DNA from: Pogona vitticeps
Lineage: Eukaryota; Chordata; Lepidosauria; Squamata; Agamidae
DNA: 64,000 nucleotides
Reading direction: 5' to 3'
Assembly (NCBI RefSeq): GCF_051106095.1
Contig: NC_135783.1
Location: 308,774,322 to 308,838,321, forward strand
Shown: positions 11,241 to 23,526 of the stretch, piece by piece
Position numbering within the stretch: position 1 is the first letter of the stretch
How the letters are laid out: every line of letters starts with the position of its first letter
Notes under the pieces: model-generated
Databases searched by the model: none
Seen by the model: the letters and a program-made list of their open reading frames with translations, nothing else
Told to the model about the DNA's origin: nothing
Program-made: the position numbers and the translations under genes

Positions 11241-14200
11241 GACAAATACACAGACACTGGCCAAAATTGTCTCACACAGATACACAAATGGTGTACCTTT
11301 TGGGAGCAAATTCCCCCAAGTTAAGAAATCACCTGTGATGTGGTTGCTATGGCCAGTGCCCCAAATTTCTGATCTTGCCCGTGCCCCCTGGCAGACCTGC
11401 TGGGCAGGGAGGCCACTGGACCTCAGGTAGGTACTGGAATCAGTCAGACGACCCAGTAAGAGGAGACAGCTATGTGGGATAAATACCATCACCTGAACCA
11501 GGATCTGGGAAGAGTTACAAGCCCTCTCTGAAAGATGCCAGAAGTCATGGATCTACATGAGGACTACTGGCAGCTCCACAGTTTCTATTCAAGCCATCCC
11601 CAGTGAAGACAACTGGAGACTGAGAAGAAACTAACTGTGAGGAGCCCAGTGAAGGGACGTGGACATCCAAAGAGAGGATTCAGGGGAAGGGGCTGTTGGT
11701 GAAGGAACCAGTTGTATAACTGCTGCCTCCCTTCCAACAGAATCAGAATTACCTCAACATTCCAGTCTGGAGCCCATGAATAGCCACCTGGGAGGGAGGT
11801 CATCCACCACCCATAATCTTGGAGTGGGCTACTGCACTTATTTAAGCATAAACATCAGTTACATCCTGAATCATATACTCAATATGCAACTCATGTGTAC
11901 AGTGGTCTTGTAACAGATCGATTTGCTTCTGAATGTTACACTAGTTGTACTACGTCAGTGTAACCAGGTAAGAGGTTTTAGGCCACTAAAATACAACTAA
12001 TGAACTTACAAAATAACTAGATGTATAGATATGCCATTATAAATTAACTAACTGAGAACAGGGTTGCAAGGAATTTATATTCTAGAAGCTCTTCTAGACA
12101 CGGTATTTGTACTTACATTTGTGTCAAGTTCTACACTGATCTTTTGGGAGTTTTCTTCAATGTGTAAATGATGCTCATCTAATCTTGCTTCATACTGTTT
12201 TTCCTCTTAACGTTCGGAATCTCTGCCATCCTGCCAAGGTCCTTGGCATATCTGCAGCTCCATTTTATTCTGGGAGATGGAAGTTTCTTACCATCAGGCA
12301 TTTTAGAATTTCAGCACAGGAAACTTCACTGAGCAATAATGGATGCTTGTTGGGCCCTTACAAGTGACAAAAGAGAGCAAGCCCAATGATGAAACAGAGA
12401 AGTGGTACAGCACTAGACCATCCATTGACTCCTGGCAAATCCCATGAGCTTCAACAGGCAACAGAAAAGGAAAAGTTGAGTTATAAATGCCTTGTCTGGA
12501 ACAGCCTCAAGAGATCACAACCTCATCCTGCCCAAAAAGGGTGGTGAAAATCTATTTCTCACAGAAATAAAAGGATATTTTTGCTATGGAAATGTCCATT
12601 ACGGAGAGTTTATTTGCAAGTGAAAAGGAGATACAGACTTGTCCAAAAAGTGAAGGGCATCACAGAGTAAGCATTATCAGTGCAGCTGTTCTTTTTCAAC
12701 ATATAGCCACAATTAGGTGAAAGATGGATACAAGAAATTTAGTAGAAATTTAGATATTACAAAACTGGAATAATAGTAAATCTATCACATGACTTAAATC
12801 CCAGTTCATTTGAGGTGAGGCTAAAAGGTCAGCTTTGCAATGTTTGAAAGGATATAAAAAATAGTGCAGGGACAAGTGGGAGTGATATATATTTTACAGG
12901 TTCAAGAGAGGAGAAGTTACGACATAGCCAGTAAAAATACCCAGCATAGTTTCTTCCACCTAGATCAGCTTACTGCAATGTTCCTAATGAGGTACATCAT
13001 GTCTGATTCTGTTTGTAGTCAGTGGTATATGGTTTGTTCTTCTCCCTTCTTTGAAGAAAAAGAAACCCTCTTTATGGACCTAGGTTAGAAAAGGGAATAT
13101 AATTTGTTTTCTCTGATGTCCAGTGTGCCTTAATTATCAGATTCTGTCAGGTAGCAATCTTCAAATAATAAAAAGACTCCCAAACTGTTGCTCAATTAGA
13201 AAGGGAAGAGGGGCATCAGCTGCTCACCTTTGGTACCAGGTTTTGTCTGAACAGTATATAGAGAGACCAAAGTTTGGTTAACAGGTTTGAAGGAATCCAG
13301 AGAGGGACTGAAGGTTTTATAAGAAGAGCCTCCTTTACCACAAGTCTGTCCAAACATCTGGCAGAAAGAGATGGAGAGAGCATTAAACAAATATATATAC
13401 ACATATCATACCTCCTTTGGACACAATTACATTATTCTTTATGAACATACTTTATTTTTCTGTTGTAAGAGGTCGCTTTGGTCTGTGTGGAATATAGGGC
13501 CTTTCCAGATTACTTCCAAAAGGAAACTCCCCTTTGTCCTATGTGATTGCAAAGGAGCACAGGGCTTACTGAAATTCATATTCAAATTCAACATTATTTG
13601 TAAAAACCAGTTTTCCAAAACACAAACAAACAACCCACCACTTCTCTTCCAGAAATCTTAAGATTTAACTAATTTGTAGAAATTTATTTCCCTGCTGGAA
13701 TTTCCTTTCAAGAACTATTTGTGTTTGTTTGAAGCTAATTGACAACCTAATCAAGTTTCCAACCAGAGGTTCTGACTGTGGAAATGAACTTTCACTGGGA
13801 AGCACCACATCTGCTCCCTAGAACAAACCAAGCAGGAGATAAAAAAAAAGCATAGAAAGTCATGGATTTTGTTATTGCTGTAACTGGAACAAGCCTTATG
13901 GTCCATTGGTTGGGGGAATAACCCAATAACATCAGGAATGAATCAGCTACATTACAGAAAACAAATAATCTGTCTGAAAGATCCCATTGTTGCCCATTCT
14001 TTTCTGGAAGTGAGCAGCTGCTGTAGTACACTTGAATAGTGGAGCAGGAGCGGTACGCTAGATGGTCTTTTAGATTTCCATAGATATGACATCATACTGG
14101 TTACCTGGAAACAAGGTTGCTTTGAATAATCTATAAGCATTATGTGTTCCTGAGAGGAAGCACATGGATTTTTTTGTGTAATCTTTCTCTTCAAAAGCCT

Positions 14201-15660
14201 TCTGATGTCTTCAGATTGCAGTGAACACCCAAAAGCAAAACTAGTCATTTTAAAAAAGAATTCTAGGAATCTGTATTTACAAGGTAAGTCATGCCCATCA
14301 CTAAGTCTGTGCACATTGGGAATGGAAAATGTATTTTGACTCAAATTAAAGAGTTAAGATTAAATAAATTACAAAGTTGTATGTCCTGGCCATTACATCC
14401 TTCCTTTTTATATAACCACTACATTCTTCACACCTGAGGTAGTAATACTATTGTGATTGCCAGGACAGAGAGAGACTTCTACTGCCACTTCTGTTGTCTT
14501 GGTTGGTCTGCTGAAACCAGTGGTTTCTGCCCTATGAAGCTTCGTGCAGCTGGGTTACTCATGGTTTGCATTTCCAACCATTAGAGTGTACTCAATGGTC
14601 CCTTTATGGTCCCAGTATTTTTCATTATAGACATGCTTGACTTTACATATGGCACAAATTTATGTATAATTCCCCAGATAGGATTATCAGGTTTAAGGCC
14701 ATAGCCTGAATTACAGAGAATTGCTAGTATCTCCAGGACTCCAAGCAGGAAAACATATCTCCGGATTAGTGGCAATGAAGGAGGAGAAAGGTGGCATTGA
14801 AGCCTGAACATCCATTCCCACTCATTTCCAGTTGGTGCCAGGGCTCAGGGGCTCAGTACAAACTATGTGTGTTACAGCTGCATATTTTCAGTGCACCAAT
14901 AATACAGGAACAAGGGGAGAGTGCATGGACTTTGATGCATTGCTACAGCTGGAACAAAGCAGGGAATGGCACGCCAGCATCATGACCCAGGATGATTCCA
15001 TGTCTCTCACCCCTTGTTTACCTCATCCCATGATGTCAAATTACCTGTCTGTCTGGTTTCAGGATTTTCAGGCATGGCAATGTTGCTGACCTAGCAACCC
15101 GAACCTCAGTCTGGCATGAAATTATGAGGAGTGAAGGATATTTTCTGGCCTCCAAACAGATGTGAGGCTTTCTGGCTCCAAAATACAGGCTGACTGGATC
15201 CCAACTGTATGATACAAGGCTTTATATATACTTCAGCTCCTCCTGTTGTTTCTTATAAGATGGAAAACTCATTTCCCACAAGATTTCTTCTTTTTTTGTT
15301 CTTGTTTTACCCAGGAACCTGGGTCATAAGATTTTCTTCTCTCAGCACCATGCAAATAGCACAAGATCACCCCGTAGGTTCCAGAGCTATGTAAGAATTA
15401 GAACCTGAGTCTCCCAAGTTCCATACCTTCAAGTGTTTAAATAAATTGCCTGCACCAAGCATTCCTTGGCAGCATGAATTATGCATTGCCATTCATAGAT
15501 GTTTGTGCATACCTTTCATTCCAAAACAGATTGACTAGTTAGCTCATAGTGTAATCTGAAGACCCAATATGAGTCATTTAGGCAAAAAGTAATACCTCAT
15601 GAAAGTGAAAAATACGCTAGTGGAAAAATAGGATAGAAAGAATACAAACAATCTAAAATA
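11241..15660. other. Gene-free stretch
   Basis: Several short open frames on both strands, none with splice context or recognisable protein features. No clear repeat was recognised, although older diverged repeats are likely. Confidence 0.4.
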
Positions 15661-15667
15661 ATAATAA

Positions 15668-15893
15668 TAATGTGCTGTCAAGTCAATTCTTATTCATGAC
15701 AAACCTTTTCAAGGTTTTCCATGTAGAGAACACTCAGAAGTGGCTTACCACTACCTTCTTCTGGGGATATCTTAGGACTGTGGAGCTTCCCAAAGGCCAC
15801 ATAGGTTGGCTCTTCTCCTTGGAGTAGGGAATCAAACTCCCAACCTCTGTCTCAGCAGCCAGATACTTAAACCACTGAGCAGTCCAACTACTG
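15668..15893 (-). mobile_element. tRNA-derived SINE (Sauria-type), near full length
   Basis: On the minus strand the head reads as a tRNA-like promoter (CTCAGTGGTTTAAGTATCTG, then GGTTGGGAGTTTGATTCCC as box B). It is followed by the shared body and a tail ending in TTGACTTGACAGCACATTA. A short AAT repeat flanks the tail. Confidence 0.75.
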
Positions 15894-15924
15894 ATATGGA
15901 GGGCTCTCAAATGCAGTAAGGCTA

Positions 15925-16972
15925 GCCTGCTGAATTTTTAAGTAAAGTAATACATACTACCATTTGTTGAGGGAGGACCATTAAGTCCAGATCTAAATTG
16001 ATCTAACAGTACCAGTGGATGATCTTAATTAGAGATGAGGGCTTCGTATTTGTATATGAAGACAAAGCCCTCTGGCCCAGGTGGCCAGCCTAATTACCTC
16101 CCACGCCCAACCCGGCTGGACCACTTACTGCACTGCATGCATGGCTGGGATAATTTTCTGTGCCCCAATCATGGCAGTAGCTCAGCTGCTGCAGCCCTGC
16201 CTCCCTGCTCATCCAACTGCTCCGCAGCTCAGGAGGGAGACTTGTCCCCCTGTCCCCTTGCCGGCGTGGCTGGGCGAGCAGAGAGGCAGGGCTGTGGCAG
16301 CTGAGCTACTGCTGTGATTGGGGTGAAAAAGATTATGCCGGCCACATGCACAGCACAGTAAGTGGTCTGCACAGTGGGAACTGGGGGTGGGACATAATCA
16401 AACAAGCCACCTGTGCTTGTGGGGCTCTGTATTCGTATACGAATATGAAGCCCCCATCTCTAATCCTAATCAATCTCCTAAATTTATTGTGAGGGTAAAA
16501 TGGAATGATTTTAGACCACATTCCTTGGAAAACAGATGGGGTACAAATGGGTTCCATACGATTATAGTAAAATTTTGGACACACTGCTTTCAGAGCATCT
16601 GCGGACACTTGACAGTACAACCAGTTCAATTGGGATATCTATGAAGCAACACACAAACTAGAAGTCCAGCACTGTAACCTTTAGTAAAGGTTTTTAATGA
16701 CCTTCTGTAGTGTGACACTTTTTCCTGCTGTGGGGTAGAAACTTCTGTTTCTTCAAGGATGCATGAGAGGGGTAGGGAACCTGCAGCCCTCTAGATGCTA
16801 ATGGTTAGGACTATTGACAGTTGAAGGTCAACCCCTGAGAGGCCACAGATTCCCCAGCCTGGTTGAGAGAAGAACAAGAAAAGATGGCAGGCTAGTTCAC
16901 TCGAGCAATACAAGTAGCAGAACAAAACAAGAGCTCTAATTAACCCATCTGTGCTGTGTGGTCAACAACACT
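15925..16972 (+). repeat. Unclassified interspersed repeat, copy A (interrupted)
   Basis: Two blocks, 15925-16029 and 16471-16972, match in inverted orientation the repeat at 31890-32480. Shared landmarks are 'ttgagggaggacc', 'atcctaatcaatctcctaaat', 'ctagatgctaatggttag'-like text and 'gctctaattaacc'. A separate element (16030-16462) splits this copy. I do not recognise the family. Confidence 0.65.
16030..16462. mobile_element. Non-autonomous hAT-like DNA transposon, nested insertion
   Basis: The terminal inverted repeats begin TAGAGATG(A/G)GGGCTTC and extend about 30 bases (left TAGAGATGAGGGCTTCGTAT, right complement TAGAGATGGGGGCTTCATAT). The flanks carry an 8-bp target duplication with one difference, ATCTTAAT (16022-16029) and ATCCTAAT (16463-16470). 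The uninterrupted relative at 31890-32480 has a single copy of this site. TIR start and 8-bp duplication fit hAT. The interior is GC-richer than its surroundings and shows no transposase. Confidence 0.8.
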
Positions 16973-17300
16973 AGGGACCCTATGGATCATGGAATCCAGC
17001 TTCTGGGCTATCCAGCCACAACCATTGAGCTATGCAGCCACAAACAATATATCCAAAAAACAAGAATGTTTGATATTATGATTAGACCACTACATTCAAA
17101 TACAAACATGGGCTCGTGTCTTTTTTAAAAAAAAAATTAGTGGAATAGTATTGTTCTGAATTTTGTACAAGGATTACATGGATTTTTCCCCTTTTTTGCT
17201 GGAATATAGTTGGATAAAACATCAGTGCATGAATTGTGATAAAATCAAAGAGAGCCTTCACATCTGATTTCATTTTCTGAAACATTTTACTGCTTGTACT

Positions 17301-17492
17301 TCTATAGCTCAGTGGTGTAAATAGGTTGGAAGTTCAATTTCCCACTGTGCCTCCTGCAAGCTGCACAGTCCCAGGATTGCCCTCAGAAGAAGGGAATAGC
17401 AAACCACTTTTGAGTACTGTATTCTACCTAGGAAACCCTGAAAAGTGTTGCCATATGTCAGAACTGACTTGGCGACACATGATAAAATTAAA
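17301..17492 (+). mobile_element. tRNA-derived SINE (Sauria-type)
   Basis: The head contains TATAGCTCAGTGGTG (box A region) and GGTTGGAAGTTCAATTTCCC (box B region). The body includes 'gaagggaatagcaaacca' and the tail ends 'cagaactgacttggcgacac', which resembles the BovB 3' end. Confidence 0.75.
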
Positions 17493-17661
17493 TTTAAAAG
17501 ATAGGCATCTCCTTTATTCCACTTCGATTTGAAGAGAGAGTTCAGCAAAGTATAAATAATTCATTATACTTTTAAAGTTAAAATGTTATTTCTATTTTTA
17601 AAATAAATGTCTGTTTTTATTTTGTGATGACTAATAGTATATTCAAGAGGAACCATAAGAA

Positions 17662-20600
17662 ATGGCTGCTGAAGAAAATGCAGGAGCATATGAGGAATTT
17701 GATGAGGCAGCTGAGGGAGAACCATCCCCAGATGAGGCGCTTCTTAGTAAGGAGACAGGAGGGACTGCAACTTCCCAAGGTGCTAAAAGGTATAAGTTTT
17801 CTTCTTCGTATATAATCCCCCATACAGTGTACATATCATTTCATATACAAAATATGTTATTACTACTATAAGATTACATGACATGGAAAAGCAATGCAGT
17901 TGTTTAAAGCAGTTGAAAGATATAAAGAATATCTTGGATTGCACCCAGAAAATCAGGCAAGTAAAGAATAAGAGAGACCAAATTGCTAACATGCGCTGGC
18001 TTATGGAGAAAGCTAGAGAGTTCCAGAAAAAACATCTACTTCTGCTTCATTGACTACGCAAAAGCCTTTGACTGTGTGGACCACAGCAAACTATGGCAAG
18101 TTCTTAAAGAAATGGGAGCGCCTGACCACCTTATCTACTGAGAAATATCTATGTGGGACAGGAAGCAACAGTTAGAACTGGGTGTGGTTCAAAATTGGGA
18201 AAGGAGTATGACAAGGCTGCATATTGTTTCCTTGCTTATATGTAGAATACATCATGCGAAAGGCAGGACTGGATGAATCCCAAGCCAAAATTAAGATTGC
18301 CAGAAGAAATATCAACAACCTCAGATATGCAAATGATTCTACTCTGATGGCAGAAAGTGGAATGAAAGAACCTCTTAATGAGGGTGAAAGAGGAGAGTGC
18401 AAAAAATGGTCTGAAGCTCAACATAAAAAAAAACTAAGATCATGGCCACTGGCCCCATCACATCCTGGCAAAAAGAAGGGGAGGATATGGAGGCAGTGAC
18501 AGATTTGACTTTCTTGGGCTCCATGATCACTGCAGATGGTGACAGCAGCCCCAAAATTAATAGACGCCTGCTTCTTGGGAGGGAAGTGATGACAAACCTA
18601 GACAGCATCTTAAAAAGCAGAGACATCACCTTGCCGACAAAGGTCCACATAGTGAAAGCTATGGTTTTTCCAGTAGCAATGTATGGGAGTGAGAGCTGGA
18701 CCATAAAGGCTAACCACCGAAGAATTGATGCTTTTGAATTGTGGTGCTGGAGGATACTCTTGAGAGTCCCCTGGACTGCAAAGATAACAAACCTATCCAT
18801 TTTGAAGGAAATCAACCCTGAGTGCTCGCTGAAAGGCCAGATCCTGAAGCTGAGGCTCCAATACTTTGGCCATCTCATGAGAGAAGACTCCCTGGAAAAG
18901 ACCCTGATGTTGGGAAAGTGTGAAGGCAAGAGGAGAAGGGGACGAGAGACGACGAGATGGTTGGACAGTGTCATCGAAGCGACCAACATGAATTTGACCC
19001 AATTCCAGGAGGCAGTGGAAGACAGGAGGGCCTGGCGTGTTCTAGTCCATGGGTCACGAAGAGTCGGACACGACTAAACAACTACACAACAAATTTTATA
19101 TATTTAAGTAGGTTTGCTCCAACTATGACAAAAAACAAATCCAGGCTCTAGAAAATCCTGGTCTGGCAAGATAGAGGAAAAGACTTCACTCCATTCTGCA
19201 GTTTCCACATGCATTCATTATTTGATTTGAAGAGGGGACATTGCTGCTTATATGGCAACTCCCCATTCAAGGAGAAACCATAGAATATTGGAGTTGGAGT
19301 TCTTGCTCATATGACGATTTTCCATGTGAGCAAAAATGTTCTCTTCTCCAATTTATCAGTGTGATGGAACTTTTGGTCAATGTCTGTTTTTAAAAACAGA
19401 CGTTTTGGTCAATGTCTGTTTTAAACCTGAAACTTTGTTACTACCCAGGCTTCACTTCTGTACAAGCAGTTTTACAATGTTATTGTGTACCATCATATTG
19501 ATTCTGATGATGGCAATCCCCCTCAGGATTCTCTGCATATATTTAGAAGTGGTGTTCTGGTCCCTCCTTCTGGTGGTGCTCTGGGATAATGCAGCTTGCA
19601 TTGTACAGGCTGCTCCGCTTTCAAGAGGCGCAGTGGGGAATCAAACTCTTGGTCCCTGGCTCCATTTTTTATATATAACCAAAAGGAGAAATGATACGTA
19701 AACTATGGAGGGTTTTTTGTAACAACTCTTGTGCCACAATGGAGACTAAGAGAAAGATAGTTCGAAAAGTAAGTTTTCCAGCCTCTGACCTGTGTGCATT
19801 TATTCAGAAGTAAGATGCACTGTGCTCAGAGGACGATGCTCCCTGATGGATGTACATAAGATTTCAGCCAAGATTTTTGAAACAAATAATGATGCATATT
19901 TGTTGCATATTCAAGTTTCCTTTCTTCCATATTTAAAAGGTCTGGGAGAGTTGAGAAGTAGTTCTGGTATAGATAACAGCCTCAAACTCTCTGAGTCTGA
20001 GAGGACTGCAGGTGCAGAATGCAACTCAGGTGCCAGGAGATTATGCTCTTCTTTTTTAGGAAGGACGGAAATAGGTGGACCAATACACCTGGCACTACTT
20101 CTACACAAAGAGTAAACATGGTTCAACTTAGGAAGTGTGGACAAACTCAGGCTTGTATACACCTCCCTTCCCCTCCTCATATATAAAAAAGCCAAGCACT
20201 TCTGTTTCTGTTTAGTGGCAAATCACACTATACTATTTTGCTCACATTAAGGAAACTATAGTTTACCCACAAACCAGGATCACAAGCAATGGTTTGATAC
20301 TGTTCGTAATCCTACTTTGCCTACAAATCAGAACTGCAAATAGGATAACACCATGATTTTCAGTCCTCATCTGTGGACAACCTATGATTTGTGCAATCCA
20401 TTGTTTTCTACTAAAGCAGATATAAAACAGTCTGATCTATACCACCTAAACAAGACTAGCTAAACCAGGGACCACAGAGCATGGATTCACACTCTCATAA
20501 ATGGAAGAAATTTTACAGCTGCTCCAAGAAGGAGATGTGTGGGATGGTTGGTAGTATTTTTATTGGGATGGACAAGGCAGCAATATACCATTCGGGTATG

Positions 20601-22073
20601 CTGGAGGAAGAGGCATGGTGCTTTTATTGAGGATGTGATCAGAGACATGCTAAAATTCATCACCCCTTACTCATTATTCTTTCCTGCTAACCATGTAACA
20701 CAGTTTGAAATGCATCACAAAGCATGAGACTTTGGGTAGGGAGATGAAGGACTCTGGTATCTTCTTTCCTCCTTCCTGTTGAAGGTTGTGGCCTAGAAAG
20801 GCAAAGAGTAATATAGGAAGTAAATGACAGGGTACATAACTGGTGTCATCAAGAAATGTTTAGATCACCAGACTGTGGTCTCAGTGCTTCTATTATAAGG
20901 CACTTTCATGGCGATGAGCTCTACTCACTCATTCTGGGAATAGAGATGATGCCTCCTTGTATCGGGGAGCTGTTCTGTGGAGGAACTTCCATGAGCATTG
21001 ACTGCTTACCTTCAGACAATTCCCCAAAATGCGAAGGTTGGGAGTAGGTATGCTAGATATAGAGTGTGAACTCAGTGTGATCCCATTCCACTTACAATGA
21101 ATGAGCCATGTATTTTGCTAATATATGACTAGGGCTTGGTCCCCACATGAAAAATGCTACACAAATACAAAAAAATACGTATTTTTGTTCTTTTGGTTTT
21201 CTTCTCTTTGTACACTGGCTACTGCTAGGGTAAACTAAGATGAATCTGTATCTTACCATTCTGAATATTTGTTTGTTTGTTTGTTTATTTATTGGATTTT
21301 TACCCCACCCCTCTAGACCATGTCTACTGTTGCTGTTTCATTCATTTTATAACGGATATAATAATCATGGGTTGTCCAGTCAGTTCCTGACTTATGGTGA
21401 CCCCTTTCCAGAGTTTTCTAGGTAATGAGCACTCAGAAGTGGTTTACTATTCTCTTCTTCTGGGAGTGCCTTGTTTCAAATTAATCTACATGATCAAATA
21501 AATGTGGAAACGGGCAATAGGTGGATCAAGTTTAAGACTCTAGAAAAAGGGTGGTTCAAAAGTGCAGTGAATATGAAATATGGCAAGCAGGGTGTTAGGA
21601 AGAAGTAATAATCTAATAATGTCAAAATTATGTTCCTATAATTCAGGTTATTATAGAGTATTAACAGACCCTAGCTTTCTTTTCATCTCCATGTCAGAAA
21701 CAGTCTAGTTGTAGAATACTATATTTGCATATTTTTGCTGCAGCCTTTTGTTTTTACTTATTTGCTACATGAATTCAAGTAGACATGTCCTTTAAAATGT
21801 TCTCAACTTCAAATCTTTTTGTTTCTTTATTATATCAGCCCACAACCAGCAAATTCAATCGACTGCTGCTGTCTTCTTTGGAGTGTCATCTGGTTGGCTG
21901 TCTTGGTTGCTTTTGCTTGGCCCTTAAGTGTGCTTATGTCAGCCCTTTATGGATTTGTGGCACCCCTGATTACTCTCATAGGCCTTGATGATATGACTGA
22001 TTCTATGCTGCAAGCAGTACATGTGGGAAGAGAATGTGCTCGGAACGTCAGATCGGGCAGGCCCATTGGTTGA
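17662..22073 (+). CDS. Small two-exon membrane protein, paralog 2 (120 aa)
   Basis: Proposed gene of two coding exons, 17662-17789 and 21839-22073. Exon 1 starts at ATG, encodes an acidic stretch (MAAEENAGAYEEFDEAAEGE...) and ends after two bases of a codon at donor AAAAG/GTATAAGT. Exon 2 follows a pyrimidine-rich acceptor ending TATATCAG and supplies the third base, making Ser. The joined frame is 363 nt including TGA, or 120 residues. Residues 1-43 are acidic and polar, about 50-90 are hydrophobic with a central WP (FAWPLSVLMSALYGFVAPL), and the tail is GLDDMTDSMLQAVHVGRECA followed by RNVRSGRPIG. I expect a hairpin-type membrane anchor with a cytosolic N-terminus (inference). The family is not recognised. 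The 4-kb intron holds a BovB fragment and SINEs. The splice is inferred from phase, signals and paralogy. Confidence 0.65.
17966..19095 (+). mobile_element. BovB LINE, 5'-truncated copy
   Basis: Matches the 3' third of the BovB element at 45890-49085: the RT region from 'gaccaaattgctaacatgcg' to the end 'gagtcggacacgactaaaca'. The frame 18442-19077 reads the C-terminal RT region (GPITSW..., MYGSESWTIK, RRIDAFELWCWR). The RT catalytic block reads YAND rather than YADD, and the frame is broken, so the copy is dead. It sits within the proposed intron of the small membrane-protein gene. Confidence 0.9.
19478..19665 (-). mobile_element. tRNA-derived SINE
   Basis: On the minus strand the head reads GGAGCCAGGGACCAAGAG then TTTGATTCCCCACTGCGCC (box B region). 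The body contains 'agaaggagggaccagaaca' and the tail reads 'attgccatcatcagaatc'. This is an older copy than that at 17301-17492. Confidence 0.65.
19666..21362. other. Intronic or intergenic stretch without recognised features
   Basis: No further exon between the proposed first exon and 21839 could be supported. Open frames at 19792-20115 and 20539-20727 lack splice context or protein character. Confidence 0.4.
21363..21475 (-). mobile_element. SINE 3' fragment
   Basis: The antisense text 'gttgtccagtcagttcctga', 'cccctttccagagttttct' and 'gcactcagaagtggttta' matches the body and tail of the Sauria-type SINE. It is preceded at 21270-21320 by a TTTG/TTTA run and 'ttaccccacccctctag', a typical antisense LINE tail. 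Confidence 0.6.
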
Positions 22074-22168
22074 AGAAAATATCTCTCAGCAGTTAGCATT
22101 CTATTCTTTCTCAAGTCTTCTGCCTTTACATGCATCCTGCTCTGTATTTCTGCCTTTCACCCTTTTGC

Positions 22169-22174
22169 ATTAAA
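22169..22174 (+). promoter_or_regulatory. Candidate polyadenylation signal, paralog 2
   Basis: ATTAAA inside 'tgcattaaaaa', 96 bases after the stop. The same hexamer in the same context lies 104 bases after the stop of paralog 3, which supports its use. Confidence 0.55.
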
Positions 22175-23526
22175 AAGTACTTGTTTCAATATATAAGTGG
22201 CTTCAGGAGGTGTTTAACTGACCTATCATTTTGGCCTTTAGTCCATGAGTGTATAAACTGTATTTATACTATAAAAAACCAGTAAAACTGATTCCTAGGA
22301 GCTTTCAGAAAGATTTTCGGAAGCACTCATAGGGGAAAAAAATTATTGGCTGCTACTGTTGCAGTTAACCAATTTTATACTGGTCTTATGGGGACAGGAT
22401 CACCTGAAGGAAGGACTGATAAATCACAGTGCAACTTGTTATTTCCATGGAGTCAGTAATTCAAAACACATACCGGTAACTTTTGATAATTTTCCTCTTG
22501 ATACAATAACAATCCCTGCAAGTATTCAAAGCTGATACGTATATAAGCTGGGTACAGATGTTTTCTTTAGAAAAATCTTTGACATAAGGCTCTTATCTCA
22601 AATATACAAATCCGTCCCACTCCTTGAGAAATGACACAACATTGTTTGTTCGTTCAATTTGTATACAACCCATATGATCTATGGTCACTCTGGGCAGTTC
22701 ACAGCAAGTAAATTCCATTCAATAGATTGCCAAAGGAGAGATAATTCCTTCTGGTATGATAGAACAGTGCTTGACTATGAAAACCTGAAAAGAAAGCTAC
22801 TATATATTGCTTGGTTCCCTTTTAATCATGTAGAAAAAGGCTAACTGTGCTCCTCCATTATCCAGACTTTGAACTTTCGTGAGTAGGGAAATATATAATC
22901 TATTTGCATGTTATACACACACAGGGCTTCTGTATATGAGAAGTTACACTGATTGAGCTAAGTCCCCTCCTTGCTTAGCGTCACTCTATGTAGTTCATGA
23001 GTCTTGAGTGTAAAAAGCCTTCTGAAGCATTTTCAATGCACAGACATCAGGGGAACATGGAGATGTGGTGTGATGGCAGGTATAGAGCTAATCCACTTTT
23101 GTTTTGATTAATGGATGGTATCATGAGAATATCCTGTGGAATTTTTGACTTGCAAAATATATTGGAGATACTCAAATATTATTTCAGCTATCAGTCTTGC
23201 AACAACACTGTAGTTACTGTAGCATAATGGTCATCAAGCAGAAAGAACTGTGTTCACCAGCTTGTGTCTCTAGGAGGAAGGTTGTGTAGCATTATTATTG
23301 TTTTAGTGCATATAAAGAATAAGAAAACTCTAATCAATGGAAGACAACTTTTAATATCCATCAATACTTATTGTGGACTATGAAAAGATTCTAGCATTTG
23401 ATCATTTCTATTTGAAAAGCAGATTATATGTCAAACACTGAATGTTTGGAGGGGTCAGGGATGTGTGCTATGTAATGTGTTTTAAATGCCTCTGACTGAT
23501 TTTTTTTTGTTTCTTTATTATATCAG
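22175..23526. other. Stretch between paralogs 2 and 3
   Basis: The DNA just after paralog 2 up to about 22380 resembles that after paralog 3 (to about 24040), so the duplication unit includes the 3' flank. No first exon resembling 17662-17789 was seen. 22640-22710 resembles an antisense LINE tail. Confidence 0.5.

Noticed and set aside
16030-16462. GC-rich interior considered as a CpG island or gene
   Set aside because: Explained by a transposon with TIRs and an 8-bp target duplication. The frames inside have no domain.
18375-18989. 204-codon minus-strand frame
   Set aside because: Antisense shadow of the BovB reverse transcriptase. The same holds for 48345-49046 on the minus strand.
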